A stretch of DNA of 64,000 nt from Wenjunlia vitaminophila DSM 41686 (GCF_000380165.1 NZ_KB904652.1:62001-126000); one strand, 5' to 3'; shown: positions 46,909 to 56,492, counted from the stretch's first letter. Numbers and translations are program-made. The notes: generated from the letters alone by a model not told the origin.

Positions 46909-48135
46909 GTGGCAGCACCGCAGAACTACCTCGCAGTCATCAAGGTCGTCGGCATCGGCGGCGGTGGCGTCAACGCCATCAACCGGATGATCGAGGTCGG
47001 TCTCAAGGGCGTCGAGTTCATCGCGATCAACACCGATGCACAGGCCCTGCTGATGAGCGACGCCGACGTCAAGCTCGACGTCGGTCGTGAGCTGACCCGC
47101 GGTCTCGGGGCCGGCGCCAACCCCGAGGTCGGCCGGAAGGCCGCCGAGGACCACCGGGAGGAGATCGAGGAGGTCCTCAAGGGGGCCGACATGGTCTTCG
47201 TCACCGCGGGCGAGGGTGGCGGCACCGGCACCGGCGGGGCGCCCGTGGTGGCCAACATCGCGCGCTCGCTGGGGGCGCTGACCATCGGTGTGGTCACCCG
47301 CCCCTTCACCTTCGAGGGGCGCCGCCGGGCCAACCAGGCCGAGGACGGGATCGCCGGGCTGCGCGACGAGGTGGACACCCTCATCGTCATCCCCAACGAC
47401 CGCCTGCTGTCCATCTCGGACCGCCAGGTCAGCGTGCTGGACGCGTTCAAGTCCGCCGACCAGGTGCTGCTGTCGGGTGTGCAGGGCATCACCGACCTGA
47501 TCACCACGCCCGGCCTGATCAACCTGGACTTCGCCGACGTCAAGTCCGTGATGTCGGAGGCCGGCTCCGCACTGATGGGGATCGGCTCGGCGCGCGGTGA
47601 CGACCGGGCGGTGGCCGCGGCCGAGATGGCGATCTCCAGCCCGCTGCTCGAGGCCTCCATCGACGGTGCCCGAGGAGTGCTGCTGTCCATCTCCGGCGGC
47701 TCCGACCTCGGTCTTTTCGAGATCAACGAGGCGGCGCAGCTCGTCAGCGAGGCGGCCCACCCCGAGGCCAACATCATCTTCGGCGCGGTCATCGACGACG
47801 CCCTCGGCGACGAGGTCAGGGTCACCGTCATCGCCGCGGGCTTCGACGGGGGCCAGCCGCCCACCAAGGGCGGAGGCCGGGACAAGGTGCTCGGCTACAG
47901 CGGTACCCGGACCGAGGAGCCCGCGGCGTCCACCGGGACGACCGCCGCCCGGCTGGGCGAACCGGCCAGGACGTCGTCGTTCGGTGGTCTGGGCAGCGTC
48001 CCGCCGCGCTCGGAGGAGCCGCAGCCCGAGCCCGAGCTGCCGACGCCCCCGCCGAGCCCGCCCCAGGTCCCGGCCGCGCGGCCCTACCACCAGGACACAG
48101 CCGAGGAGCTGGACGTCCCCGACTTCCTTAAGTGA
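46909..48135 (+). CDS. ftsZ: Cell division protein FtsZ
   Basis: The tubulin-like GTPase that forms the Z ring. [13 protein letters not shown] opens the GTPase domain, the tubulin signature GGGTGTG is at 103-109, and the T7 synergy loop is [16 protein letters not shown] variable Pro/Glu/Ser-rich linker (~320-395) leads to the conserved C-terminal peptide ELDVPDFLK, which binds SepF and other partners. GTG 46909 gives the family N-terminus ([14 protein letters not shown]); GAGAGG lies upstream. Length is 408 residues. It is followed closely by pgeF. Confidence 0.97.
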   Translation: MAAPQNYLAVIKVVGIGGGGVNAINRMIEVGLKGVEFIAINTDAQALLMSDADVKLDVGRELTRGLGAGANPEVGRKAAEDHREEIEEVLKGADMVFVTAGEGGGTGTGGAPVVANIARSLGALTIGVVTRPFTFEGRRRANQAEDGIAGLRDEVDTLIVIPNDRLLSISDRQVSVLDAFKSADQVLLSGVQGITDLITTPGLINLDFADVKSVMSEAGSALMGIGSARGDDRAVAAAEMAISSPLLEASIDGARGVLLSISGGSDLGLFEINEAAQLVSEAAHPEANIIFGAVIDDALGDEVRVTVIAAGFDGGQPPTKGGGRDKVLGYSGTRTEEPAASTGTTAARLGEPARTSSFGGLGSVPPRSEEPQPEPELPTPPPSPPQVPAARPYHQDTAEELDVPDFLK

Positions 48136-48145
48136 CCATCGGGGC

Positions 48146-48922
48146 GTGATAAGCCAGCGGTTCGACAGCGGCGGCGCGCACTTCGCCTTCACCGATCGGT
48201 GGGGTGGGGTGAGCGCCGCTCCCTATGACCAGCTCAACCTCGGCGGGGCGGCCGGGGACGACCCGGGCGCGGTACGCGCCAACCGGGAGCTGGCGGCCAC
48301 CCACCTCGGTCTCGACCCGGCCGCCGTGGTGTGGATGAGGCAGGTGCACGGCCGGGACGTCGCCGTGGTGGACGCACCACCGGGCGACGCCGACGGCGCG
48401 GCCCCGACCTGTGCCGCCCCGGCCTCGGGAACCCCGGACGCCGGGGTGGACGCCGTGGTCACCACCCGGCGCGGTCTCGCCCTCGCCGTACTGGTGGCCG
48501 ACTGCACTCCGGTCCTGCTCGCGGACCCCGTCGCCGGCGTCGTCGGCGCGGCGCACGCCGGACGGCCGGGCCTGCTGGCCGGAGTGGTGCCCGCGGTGGT
48601 CGAGGCGATGCTCGCCCAGGGCGCGGAACCGTCCCGGATCGTCGCCGCCACCGGCCCCGCCGTCTGCGGGCGGTGCTACGAGGTGCCCGAGGAGATGCGC
48701 GCCGAGGTCGCCCGGGCCGTGCCCGAGGCACGGGCCACGACGAGCTGGGGCACGCCGGCGTTGGACGTCCCGGCCGGGGTCCACGCGCAACTGCGCCAGC
48801 TCGGCATCCCGTCCGGGCGGAGGTCCACGGTCTGCACCCTGGAATCGACGAATCATTTCTCCTACCGGCGTGAGCGGACCACCGGCCGCCAGGCCGGTTA
48901 CGTCTGGCTGGGCGGCGAGTAA
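48146..48922 (+). CDS. pgeF: Peptidoglycan editing factor / purine nucleoside phosphorylase (YfiH, PgeF)
   Basis: A 258-residue laccase-domain protein. The zinc site residues are all present: His in MRQVHGRD, Cys in VADCTPVLLAD and His in AAHAGRPG. GPAVCGRCYEVPEEMR and the C-terminal STNHFSYRRERTTGRQAG are typical. The family is linked to correct pentapeptide composition in E. coli and to purine nucleoside phosphorylase/adenosine deaminase activity elsewhere. GTG 48146 (VISQRFD) starts ten bases after ftsZ; no strong Shine-Dalgarno is seen. ftsZ-pgeF-yggS is the standard actinobacterial order. Confidence 0.9.
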   Translation: MISQRFDSGGAHFAFTDRWGGVSAAPYDQLNLGGAAGDDPGAVRANRELAATHLGLDPAAVVWMRQVHGRDVAVVDAPPGDADGAAPTCAAPASGTPDAGVDAVVTTRRGLALAVLVADCTPVLLADPVAGVVGAAHAGRPGLLAGVVPAVVEAMLAQGAEPSRIVAATGPAVCGRCYEVPEEMRAEVARAVPEARATTSWGTPALDVPAGVHAQLRQLGIPSGRRSTVCTLESTNHFSYRRERTTGRQAGYVWLGGE

Positions 48923-49010
48923 GCCCCGGTGATGACGAGAAGCCAGACGAGTGAGCGGGTTGACCGATGGGGCTGCGACAGGTGAGCGGTCGGACTGAAC
49001 GGGGGAACGG

Positions 49011-49808
49011 GTGAGCGGCGAGGAGCGGGTGAACGAGCGGCACCAGCAGGAGCGTGGACCGCGGTCCGAGCGCCGTGCGGAACTGGCCGCGAACCTCGCC
49101 CGGGTGGAGGAGCGCATCGCCGCGGCCTGCGCCGCCGCCGGGCGGCACCGGGACGAGGTGACCCTGGTCGTGGTCACCAAGACCTACCCGGCGGACGATG
49201 TGCGGTTGCTGTGGGAACTCGGTGTGCGGCATGTGGCCGAGAACAGGGACCAGGAGGCCGCGGGCAAGGCACAGGCTTGTGCTGACACCTCGTTGACCTG
49301 GCATTTTGTCGGACAGTTGCAGACCAACAAAGTACGATCGGTCGTCAGCTATGCGGATTATGTGCATTCTGTCGACAGGGTGAGGCTGGTCACGGCGCTC
49401 TCGGCGGCCGCCGTCCGCCAGGGTCGGGAGATCGGCTGTCTGCTCCAGGTGGGCCTGGAGGGCGGGGTCCCGGACGGGAACGGAGCCGGTGGCGGTCCGA
49501 CGGGCGGCGGGCGGGGCGGTGCCGCGCCCGGGGAGATCGACCGCCTCGCTGACGCGGTGGCAGGTGCCCAGGGGCTGCGCCTGACCGGCCTGATGACGGT
49601 GGCTCCGCTGGAGGGGCCGTTCCGGGGGCGGCCCCGGGCGGCGTTCGAGGCACTGGGGGAAATCTCATCCCGGGTGCGGGCGGTCCATCCGGCTGCAACC
49701 ATGGTCTCCGCAGGGATGAGCGGGGACCTGGAGGACGCGGTGGCGGCGGGGGCGACACATGTCCGCGTCGGTACAGCGGTACTCGGCGTACGGTCCCGGC
49801 TCGGGTAA
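49011..49808 (+). CDS. YggS/PROSC family pyridoxal phosphate protein
   Basis: A 265-residue TIM-barrel protein of the PLP-homeostasis family. The PLP lysine is in [13 protein letters not shown]. Other blocks are [81 protein letters not shown] Gly-rich insertion ([19 protein letters not shown], near 155-175) interrupts the usual fold between the LLQVGLEG strand and the following helix; family members lack it. GTG 49011 follows GGGGGAACGG. It lies between pgeF and sepF, as usual. Confidence 0.9.
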   Translation: MSGEERVNERHQQERGPRSERRAELAANLARVEERIAAACAAAGRHRDEVTLVVVTKTYPADDVRLLWELGVRHVAENRDQEAAGKAQACADTSLTWHFVGQLQTNKVRSVVSYADYVHSVDRVRLVTALSAAAVRQGREIGCLLQVGLEGGVPDGNGAGGGPTGGGRGGAAPGEIDRLADAVAGAQGLRLTGLMTVAPLEGPFRGRPRAAFEALGEISSRVRAVHPAATMVSAGMSGDLEDAVAAGATHVRVGTAVLGVRSRLG

Positions 49809-49926
49809 CGTCACGCAAAGTCGGACCACAGCAAAAAATCATGGTCTGTCCCGGCGGAACCGGGCGGGCCTGTGGATCGTGGTACCACAGTGCGGGCCGA
49901 TCCACCACGGACGGAGGGTTCTGAGC

Positions 49927-50484
49927 ATGGCCGGCGCGATGCGCAAGATGGCGGTCTACCTCGGCCTCGTGGAGGACGATGGGTACGACGGCCGGGGATT
50001 CGACCCCGACGACGACTTCGAGCCCGAACTCGAGCCCGAACGCGAGCGGGTGCCGCGGCAACAGGAAGAGCCGACACCGAGGGTGGCACACCCGCCGGTC
50101 CGACAGGAGCCGCGAGTGGCGCCAGTGGCATCCATCACACCTGAGCGCCACAGTCTGGAGAAGAACGCACCGGTGATCATGCCCAAGGTCGTGTCCGAGC
50201 GAGAGCCCTACCGGATCACCACTTTGCACCCCAGGACCTACAACGAGGCCCGTACGATCGGGGAGCACTTCCGTGAGGGGACCCCGGTCATCATGAACTT
50301 GACGGAGATGGACGACACGGACGCGAAGCGACTTGTCGACTTTGCCGCGGGGTTGGTGTTCGGCCTGCATGGCAGTATCGAGCGCGTGACACAGAAGGTG
50401 TTCCTGTTGTCGCCTGCTAACGTCGATGTCACGGCGGAGGACAAGGCCCGTATCGCCGAGGGCGGGTTCTTCAACCAGAGCTGA
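49927..50484 (+). CDS. sepF: Cell division protein SepF
   Basis: A 185-residue Z-ring membrane anchor. The N-terminal amphipathic helix ([13 protein letters not shown]) binds membrane, an acidic/Pro linker follows, and the conserved C-terminal core runs from ~95 ([66 protein letters not shown]). ATG 49927 follows CGGAGGG at eight bases. It binds the FtsZ C-terminal peptide and is essential in mycobacteria. It sits directly before yggT and divIVA. Confidence 0.95.
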   Translation: MAGAMRKMAVYLGLVEDDGYDGRGFDPDDDFEPELEPERERVPRQQEEPTPRVAHPPVRQEPRVAPVASITPERHSLEKNAPVIMPKVVSEREPYRITTLHPRTYNEARTIGEHFREGTPVIMNLTEMDDTDAKRLVDFAAGLVFGLHGSIERVTQKVFLLSPANVDVTAEDKARIAEGGFFNQS

Positions 50485-50534
50485 GTCCGGTAGGCAGTTC
50501 CGGGCCGATCTACGAGTGGGGAGTGGAGCGCACG

Positions 50535-50822
50535 ATGGGCGTCACGCTGGAGGTGATCTACATCGTGCTGATGTGCTTCCTGGTCGTCCTGATTTTCCGA
50601 TTGGTGATGGATTACGTCTTCATGTTCGCCCGTTCGTGGCAACCGGGGAAGCCGATGGTGGTGGTCCTCGAAGCCACCTACACTGTCACCGATCCGCCGC
50701 TCAAGCTTTTGCGGCGGTTCATACCGCCGCTTCGTCTCGGGGGCATGGCGCTCGATCTGTCCTTCTTCGTACTGATGATCATCATCTGGATCCTGATTAC
50801 CGTCGTGAGGAGCCTGATGTGA
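50535..50822 (+). CDS. YggT family membrane protein
   Basis: A 95-residue protein with two membrane segments (IYIVLMCFLVVLIFRLVMDY and LSFFVLMIIIWILITVV). The intervening loop carries the family patterns VLEATYTVTDPPLKLLRRFI and PPLRLGGMALD. YggT proteins occur between sepF and divIVA in actinobacteria; their role is unclear, with osmotic stress and division links proposed elsewhere. ATG 50535 has GGAG at six bases; a GTG at 50523 is poorly spaced. Confidence 0.9.
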   Translation: MGVTLEVIYIVLMCFLVVLIFRLVMDYVFMFARSWQPGKPMVVVLEATYTVTDPPLKLLRRFIPPLRLGGMALDLSFFVLMIIIWILITVVRSLM

Positions 50823-50868
50823 ACGATGCGGGCTCCCGATATGTCGACGATCACGTTGAGGTGAAGAG

Positions 50869-52005
50869 ATGCCGTTGACCCCCGAGGACGTTCGGAACAA
50901 GCAGTTCACGACCGTCCGTCTCCGCGAAGGCTATGACGAAGACGAGGTCGACGCCTTCCTCGACGAGGTCGAGGGAGAGCTGACCCGCCTGCTGCGGGAG
51001 AACGAGGACCTGCGGGCCAAACTGGCCGCGGCGACTCGGGCCGCGGCGCAGAGCCAGCAGCAGCAGATGCGCAAGCCGGAGCCGCAGGACAGGCCCAACG
51101 CCCCGGTCCCCGCGGCCATATCCGGACCACAGCCTGTCCCGCCGCAGCACATGGGGCCGCCCCAGCTTCCCGGCGCCCCGCAGCTCCCGGCAGGACCGGC
51201 TGGCCACGGCCCCCAGGGCCACCCCAACCAGGGCCACCCCAACCAGGGCCACCCCAACCAGGGGCATCCGCCGCAGGGGCTCGGCCCCGGCCCGGGTATG
51301 GGTCCCGGCGGCCCCGGCCCGCACATGCCGCCCCCCGGCGGTCCCGGCGGGGACAGCGCCGCCCGCGTCCTCTCCCTGGCGCAGCAGACGGCGGACCAGG
51401 CGATCGCCGAGGCGCGGTCGGAAGCCAACAAGATCGTTGGTGAGGCCAGGAGCCGCGCCGAGGGCCTGGAGCGCGACGCACGGGCCAAGGCGGACGCCCT
51501 GGAGCGGGACGCCCAGGAGAAGCACCGGGTGGCCATGGGCTCGCTGGAGAGCGCGCGGGCGACCCTGGAGCGCAAGGTCGAGGACCTGCGCGGCTTCGAG
51601 CGCGAGTACCGCACCCGGCTGAAGTCCTACCTGGAGAGCCAGCTACGGCAGTTGGAGAACCAGGCCGAGGACTCGCTGGCTCCCCCGCGGACCCCGGCGG
51701 CGGCGTCCCTGCCCGCCCCCTCGGGGATGGGCGGCGGTTCCATGGGTGGCGGCTCGATGGGCGGCGGTTCGATGGGGGCCCCCTCCATGGCCCCGGCCGG
51801 CGCCGCGATGGGCCACAGCATGGGTGCCGGCAGCCACACCATGGGCGGCCAGCAGATGAGCGGCGGTCACAGCAACGGCCACGGCCAGCCCATGGCGCCG
51901 TCGATGACCCAGCCGATGGCCCCCGTGCGCCCGCAGGCGCCCCAGCCGCTCCAGCAGGCGCCCACGCCGATGCGCGGCTTCCTGATCGACGAGGACGACA
52001 ACTGA
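50869..52005 (+). CDS. divIVA: Polar growth protein DivIVA (Wag31)
   Basis: A 378-residue scaffold that marks poles and directs apical growth. The conserved N-terminal lipid-binding domain is at 1-60 (LTPEDVRNKQFTTVRLREGY, EDEVDAFLDEVEGELTRLL). A ~100-residue disordered insert with QQQQ and three exact GHPNQ repeats follows. The second coiled coil starts near residue 165 (ARVLSLAQQTADQAIAEARS). A Gly/Met/Pro/Gln-rich tail with GGGSM repeats ends in the acidic GFLIDEDDN. Such long inserts are typical of filamentous actinomycetes. ATG 50869 has GAGGTGAAGAG upstream. A strong terminator follows, closing the division cluster. Confidence 0.95.
   Translation: MPLTPEDVRNKQFTTVRLREGYDEDEVDAFLDEVEGELTRLLRENEDLRAKLAAATRAAAQSQQQQMRKPEPQDRPNAPVPAAISGPQPVPPQHMGPPQLPGAPQLPAGPAGHGPQGHPNQGHPNQGHPNQGHPPQGLGPGPGMGPGGPGPHMPPPGGPGGDSAARVLSLAQQTADQAIAEARSEANKIVGEARSRAEGLERDARAKADALERDAQEKHRVAMGSLESARATLERKVEDLRGFEREYRTRLKSYLESQLRQLENQAEDSLAPPRTPAAASLPAPSGMGGGSMGGGSMGGGSMGAPSMAPAGAAMGHSMGAGSHTMGGQQMSGGHSNGHGQPMAPSMTQPMAPVRPQAPQPLQQAPTPMRGFLIDEDDN
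51216..51260 (+). repeat. Three exact 15-bp repeats in divIVA
   Basis: GGGCCACCCCAACCA is repeated without change at 51216, 51231 and 51246, encoding GHPNQ three times. Perfect DNA identity indicates recent expansion or contraction. Confidence 0.9.
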
Positions 52006-52022
52006 CCCGTCGCCCCTGACGA

Positions 52023-52069
52023 ACAACAAGGCTCCGGCCCGGGGAATCCCCGGGCCGGAGCCTTGTTGT
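52023..52069. terminator. Bidirectional terminator between divIVA and ileS
   Basis: A perfect 22-bp stem (52023-52044 with 52048-52069) around an AAT loop. The A-rich and T-rich ends (ACAACAAGG / CCTTGTTGT) supply a U-tract in both directions. It is the strongest hairpin in the window and lies between convergent genes. Confidence 0.9.
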
Positions 52070-52071
52070 GG

Positions 52072-55000
52072 TTACTGGTCCGCGCGGCGGAGCCGGAAGG
52101 TCAGGCCGAGGGAGTCCTCGTGGAACGCGGGGCCGAACGCGTCGGCCTCCTCGCCCTGGCCGAAGTCCGTGGCCAGCACCTCCTCGGACACCAGACCGGC
52201 GTGTTCGGTCAGCGCGGCGGCGGTGTCCGGGTCGGTCGCCGTCCAGCGCAGGTGGATGCGGTCGGTGATGTCCAGGCCGCTGTTCTTGCGGGCCTCCTGG
52301 ATCAGCCGTACCGCGTCCCTGGCCAGCCCCGCCCGCCGCAGTTCCTCGGTCACGTGCAGGTCCAGGGCGACGGTCGCGCCGGACTCGCTGGCCACCGCCC
52401 AGCCCTCGCGCGGGGTTTCGGTGATGATGACCTCCTCCGGGCTGAGCGGCACCTCCTCGCCGTCCACCTCCACCGACGCGGTCCCGGCGCGCAGTGCCCG
52501 GCCCAGCGCCGCCGCGTCCGCCACGGCGATCGCCCTGGCCACCGGCTGGGTGCTCTTGCCGAAGCGCCGGCCCAGCGCCCGGAAGTTGGCCTTGGCGGTG
52601 GTCTCCACCAGCGAGCCGCCCATCTCGCTCAGCGAGGCGAGCTCCGCGACGTTCAACTCGTCGGTGATCTGGGCCCGCAGCTCGTCGTCGAGGTCGGCGA
52701 AGCCCGCGGCGGCGACCAGGGCGCGGGACAGCGGCTGACGGGTCTTGACCCCGGAGCCGGCCCGGGTGGCCCGGCCTAGCTCGACCAGCCGGCGGACCAG
52801 CGCCATGTCCCGGGAGAGCCCCGGCACGACGAGGTCGGCGTCGGGCTCTGGCCAGGTCGCCAGGTGGACCGACTCCGGGGCCGTGGGGGTGACCGGGCGG
52901 ACCAGGTCCTGCCAGACCCGTTCGGTGATGAACGGGACCAGGGGGGCCAGCAGCAGGGTGACCGTCTCCAGCACCTCGTGCAGGGTGGCGAGCGCCGCCG
53001 GGTCGCCCTTCCAGAAGCGGCGCCGGGAACGCCGCACGTACCAGTTCGACAGGTCGTCGACGAACGCGGAAAGCACCCGGCCCGCGCGCTGGGTGTCGAA
53101 CCCGTCCATCGCCGAGGTGACCTCGCTGACCAGCGTGTTCACCTCGGACAGCAGCCAGCGGTCGAGGACCGGGCGGTCGGCGGGCGCGGGGTCCGCGCCG
53201 CTGGGGGCCCAGCCCGAGGCGCGGGCGTACAGGGCCTGGAAGGCGACGGTGTTCCAGTAGGTGAGCAGGGTCTTGCGCACCACCTCCTGGAGGGCGGTGT
53301 GCCCGACCCGGCGGGCGGACCACGGGGAGCCGCCGGCGGCCATGAACCAGCGCACCGCGTCCGCGCCGTGCCGCTCCATCAGCCCGATGGGCTCCAGGAT
53401 GTTCCCCAGGTGCTTGGACATCTTCCGGCCGTCCTCGGCCAGGATGTGCCCCAGGCAGACCACGTTCTCGTAGGAGGAGCGGTCGAACACCAGGGTGCCC
53501 ACGGCCATCAGCGTGTAGAACCAGCCCCTGGTCTGGTCGATCGCCTCGCAGATGAACTGCGCCGGGTAACTCCGCTCGAACAGCTCCTTGTTCTGGTACG
53601 GGTACCCCCACTGGGCGAACGGCATCGAGCCGGAGTCGTACCAGGCGTCGATCACCTCGGGCACCCGGGTGGCCGTCGCGGTGCAGCCCGGTTCCGGGCA
53701 GGGGAAGGTGACCTCGTCGATGAACGGGCGGTGCGGGTCGAGCGCGGCCAGGTCCCGGCCGGTCAGCCCGGACAGTTCGGCGCGCGAGCCGACGCAGGTC
53801 AGGTGGGACTCGGCGCAGCGCCAGACCGGAAGCGGGGTCCCCCAGTAGCGGTTGCGGGACAGCGCCCAGTCGATGTTGTTGTTGAGCCAGTCGCCGTAGC
53901 GGCCGTGCTTGACCGTCTCCGGGAACCAGTTGGTGCGCTCGTTCTCCCGCAGCAGCGCGTCCTTGACCGCGGTGGTGCGCACGTACCAGGACGGCTGGGC
54001 GTAGTAGAGCAGCGCGGTGTGGCAGCGCCAGCAGTGCGGGTAGCTGTGCTCGTAGGTGACGTGCCGGAACAGCAGGCCACGCTCCTGGAGGTCGGCCACG
54101 AGCGCCTCGTCGGCCTTCTTGAAGAAGACCCCGCCGACCAGGTCCACCTCCTCGGCGAAGGTGCCGTCCGGGCGGACCGGGTTGACCACCGGCATGCCGT
54201 ACGCCTTGCAGGTCTGGAAGTCGTCCTCGCCGAATGCCGGGGCCTGGTGGACCAGGCCGGTGCCGTCCTCGGTGGTGACGTACTCCGCGGTGACCACGTA
54301 GTGCGCGTCCGGGATGTCCACCAGGTCGAACGGGCGCCGGTAGGTCCAGCGCTCCATGTCCCGGCCGGTGAACGTCTCCCCGGTGGCCGTCCAGCCCTCA
54401 CCGAGCGCCTGACCCAGCAGGGACTCGGCGACCACCAGCTCCTCCCTGCCGTCGGTGGCCACCACGTAGGTGACGTCGGGGTGGACGGCGACGGCGGTGT
54501 TGGACACCAGCGTCCACGGGGTGGTCGTCCAGACCAGCAGCGCCGCCCGTCCGGACAGCGGCCCCGAGGTGAGGGGCAGCCGCACGTACACCGACGGATC
54601 GACCACCGTCTCGTAGCCCTGGGCGAGCTCGTGGTCGGACAGGCCGGTGCCGCAGCGCGGGCACCAGGGGGCGACCCGGTGGTCCTGGACCAGTAGCCCC
54701 TTGTCGAAGATCTGCTTGAGCGACCACCAGACCGAGTCGATGTACTCCGGGGCCATGGTCCGGTACGCCTGGTCCATGTCCACCCAGTAGCCCATGCGCT
54801 CGGTGAGCTCGGCGAAGGCGTCCACGTGGCGCAGGACCGACTCCCGGCACCTGGCGTTGAACTCGGCGATGCCGTACGCCTCGATGTCCTGCTTGCCGGA
54901 GAAGCCCAGCTCCTTCTCGACGGCCAGTTCCACCGGCAGGCCGTGGCAGTCCCAGCCGGCCTTGCGGGTGACGTGGTGCCCGCGCATGGTCTTGAACCGG

Positions 55001-55212
55001 GGGAAGACGTCCTTGAAGACCCGGGCCTCGATGTGGTGGGCGCCGGGCATGCCGTTGGCGGTGGGCGGGCCCTCGTAGAACACCCACTCGGGGCGCCCCT
55101 CGGACTGCTTGAGGGAGCGGGCGAACACGTCGTTCTCGCGCCAGAACCTGAGCACCTCGTGCTCGAGCGCGGGCAGGTCGACCTGAGCGGGGACCTGGCG
55201 GTACTGCGTCAT
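52072..55212 (-). CDS. ileS: Isoleucyl-tRNA synthetase, eukaryote-like (type 2)
   Basis: Charges tRNA-Ile. The class I signature is PPTANGMPGAHH (49-60, final His-His replacing HIGH) and KMSKH begins at residue 597. The editing domain lies near 190-400, including VWTTTPWTL. The C-terminus lacks the zinc-binding end of type 1 bacterial enzymes. Length (1046), KMSKHLGN and the C-terminal architecture match the eukaryote-like enzymes found in actinobacteria such as M. tuberculosis. These enzymes are known for low sensitivity to mupirocin, so the same is inferred here. ATG 55212 follows GGAGGCATCCCC, part of the T-box leader. Confidence 0.95.
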   Translation of the reverse strand: MTQYRQVPAQVDLPALEHEVLRFWRENDVFARSLKQSEGRPEWVFYEGPPTANGMPGAHHIEARVFKDVFPRFKTMRGHHVTRKAGWDCHGLPVELAVEKELGFSGKQDIEAYGIAEFNARCRESVLRHVDAFAELTERMGYWVDMDQAYRTMAPEYIDSVWWSLKQIFDKGLLVQDHRVAPWCPRCGTGLSDHELAQGYETVVDPSVYVRLPLTSGPLSGRAALLVWTTTPWTLVSNTAVAVHPDVTYVVATDGREELVVAESLLGQALGEGWTATGETFTGRDMERWTYRRPFDLVDIPDAHYVVTAEYVTTEDGTGLVHQAPAFGEDDFQTCKAYGMPVVNPVRPDGTFAEEVDLVGGVFFKKADEALVADLQERGLLFRHVTYEHSYPHCWRCHTALLYYAQPSWYVRTTAVKDALLRENERTNWFPETVKHGRYGDWLNNNIDWALSRNRYWGTPLPVWRCAESHLTCVGSRAELSGLTGRDLAALDPHRPFIDEVTFPCPEPGCTATATRVPEVIDAWYDSGSMPFAQWGYPYQNKELFERSYPAQFICEAIDQTRGWFYTLMAVGTLVFDRSSYENVVCLGHILAEDGRKMSKHLGNILEPIGLMERHGADAVRWFMAAGGSPWSARRVGHTALQEVVRKTLLTYWNTVAFQALYARASGWAPSGADPAPADRPVLDRWLLSEVNTLVSEVTSAMDGFDTQRAGRVLSAFVDDLSNWYVRRSRRRFWKGDPAALATLHEVLETVTLLLAPLVPFITERVWQDLVRPVTPTAPESVHLATWPEPDADLVVPGLSRDMALVRRLVELGRATRAGSGVKTRQPLSRALVAAAGFADLDDELRAQITDELNVAELASLSEMGGSLVETTAKANFRALGRRFGKSTQPVARAIAVADAAALGRALRAGTASVEVDGEEVPLSPEEVIITETPREGWAVASESGATVALDLHVTEELRRAGLARDAVRLIQEARKNSGLDITDRIHLRWTATDPDTAAALTEHAGLVSEEVLATDFGQGEEADAFGPAFHEDSLGLTFRLRRADQ

Positions 55213-55221
55213 GGGGATGCC

Positions 55222-55498
55222 TCCGGCGGAACGTCACTGCTTCCGTCAGAGGGACGAGCCCGGTCCCGCGCCGCTTCGGCGCGGACGGTCCCGCGGTACC
55301 ACCCTCCTTGGCCTCGGCCAGCCGCGCCGGGACCCACTCGCTTCGGTCGCGGGGCCGGGTCTACTCGCCCGGACCTCCGGGCTTTCTTCCGGCGGCTCCG
55401 GGGTGATCTTCACGCCGCGCACGCCCCCGGGCTCGCACCGTCCCCGGATCGCTGGTGGCTGCGTGCGGCGCTACTCGTCCCCATCCACGCCTTCCGCG
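55222..55498 (-). promoter_or_regulatory. T-box riboswitch (tRNA-Ile sensing) upstream of ileS
   Basis: On the minus strand the T-box core GGAGGGTGGTACCGCGG occurs at 55307-55291, followed by a strong GCGCCGAAGCGGCGC-type hairpin. A likely specifier loop GTGAAGATCACC holds the Ile codon ATC at 55407-55405. In actinobacteria ileS T-boxes act on translation by hiding the ribosome site; CCGGAGG just before ileS fits that. Boundaries are approximate. Confidence 0.9.
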
Positions 55499-55504
55499 GA
55501 CCCC

Positions 55505-55510
55505 AGTGTA
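55505..55510 (-). promoter_or_regulatory. -10 element of the ileS T-box transcript
   Basis: TACACT on the minus strand, placing the RNA 5' end near 55498 and giving a ~285-base leader. Confidence 0.5.
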
Positions 55511-55692
55511 GTGGGAACGGGGGAGTCGCCGCGTGCCGTTTGTCGGGGGGCGCACGGTGGCCGGGGGGTGGTCCGAACGGCGGAGTGGCGGCGTCCGGAA
55601 AGCGGAGGGAGGGATTACCCGTGCGGCGGATGGGCACAAAGCAGGCAGGCCATGCGCCGAAGCCGGGCGGACGGTACGGGCGGCGCGCCCCG

Positions 55693-55721
55693 TTGCTGAT
55701 GAGCCCGGGTCGATTTATCGT
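55693..55721 (+). promoter_or_regulatory. Promoter of the DksA/TraR-type gene
   Basis: TTGCTG, 17 bases, TATCGT, with transcription start near 55730 and ATG at 55770. The rest of the gap 55511-55692 shows no feature. Confidence 0.5.
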
Positions 55722-55769
55722 TCCGGCACGATTCGCGGGCAAGATCACCTATGCGAAGGGGTCGCGGCG

Positions 55770-56420
55770 ATGGCGGACCAGAACCCGGCGGTCGACGACT
55801 CCGGGCCGGACGGGCGGGGCCGGGGCGGAGCCGGAGGGGACACCGCGGCGCGGCCGGCCCCGACCGGACCCGCATCCGATCAGGGGGAGGGACCGAGCGT
55901 GATCGACAGGACCACTGCGACGACGGGAGCCAGGCCGGTGGCGGCGAAGAAGAAGGCGACTGCTGTTTCGACCCCGGCCGCGCCCAGCGCGGTGCCCAAG
56001 GCCAGGGGAACGGGGCCGGTGAGCCCGGAGGACCTGCCGGTCCGCCCCGGGGAGGACCCCTGGACCCAACAGGAGCTCGACGAACTCCGTGCCGGGCTCA
56101 TGGAGGACGTGGGACGGCTCCGCGAGGAGATCGTGGTGGCCGAGGAGTCGATCTCCGGCCTGTTGCGGGACTCGGGTGACGGCGCGGGTGACGACGACGC
56201 GGACACCGGCACCAAGAACATCTCCCGCGAGCACGAGATGGCCCTGGCGAACAACGCCCGGGAGATGCTGGCCCAGACCGAGCACGCGTTGGACCGCCTG
56301 GACACCGGCACCTACGGCTACTGTGAGTCCTGCGGCAGCCCGATCGGCAAGGCCAGGCTCCTCGCGTTCCCGCGGGCCACGCTCTGCGTGGAGTGCAAGC
56401 AGCGGCAGGAGCGGCGCTGA
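55770..56420 (+). CDS. TraR/DksA-type zinc-finger protein
   Basis: A 216-residue protein. The C-terminal ~115 residues match the DksA/TraR family: a helical hairpin (ELDELRAGLMEDVGRLREEI, ISREHEMALANNAREMLAQT) and the zinc finger CESCGSPIGKARLLAFPRA then TLCVECK (Cys-x2-Cys-x17-Cys-x2-Cys). The N-terminal ~100 residues are disordered and Ala/Pro/Lys-rich (AAKKKATAVS). Members bind RNA polymerase; the DxxDxA tip of true DksA is not evident, so it is not assumed to be a ppGpp co-factor. ATG 55770 has AAGGGG ~10 bases upstream. lspA follows after ~70 bases. Confidence 0.83.
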   Translation: MADQNPAVDDSGPDGRGRGGAGGDTAARPAPTGPASDQGEGPSVIDRTTATTGARPVAAKKKATAVSTPAAPSAVPKARGTGPVSPEDLPVRPGEDPWTQQELDELRAGLMEDVGRLREEIVVAEESISGLLRDSGDGAGDDDADTGTKNISREHEMALANNAREMLAQTEHALDRLDTGTYGYCESCGSPIGKARLLAFPRATLCVECKQRQERR

Positions 56421-56492
56421 CCGGTTCGGACGTTTGTGCCGTACGCTCTTTCCTCGTCAGGCACGGTTGCGGGGTTAGGGCTGAGGACTCAC

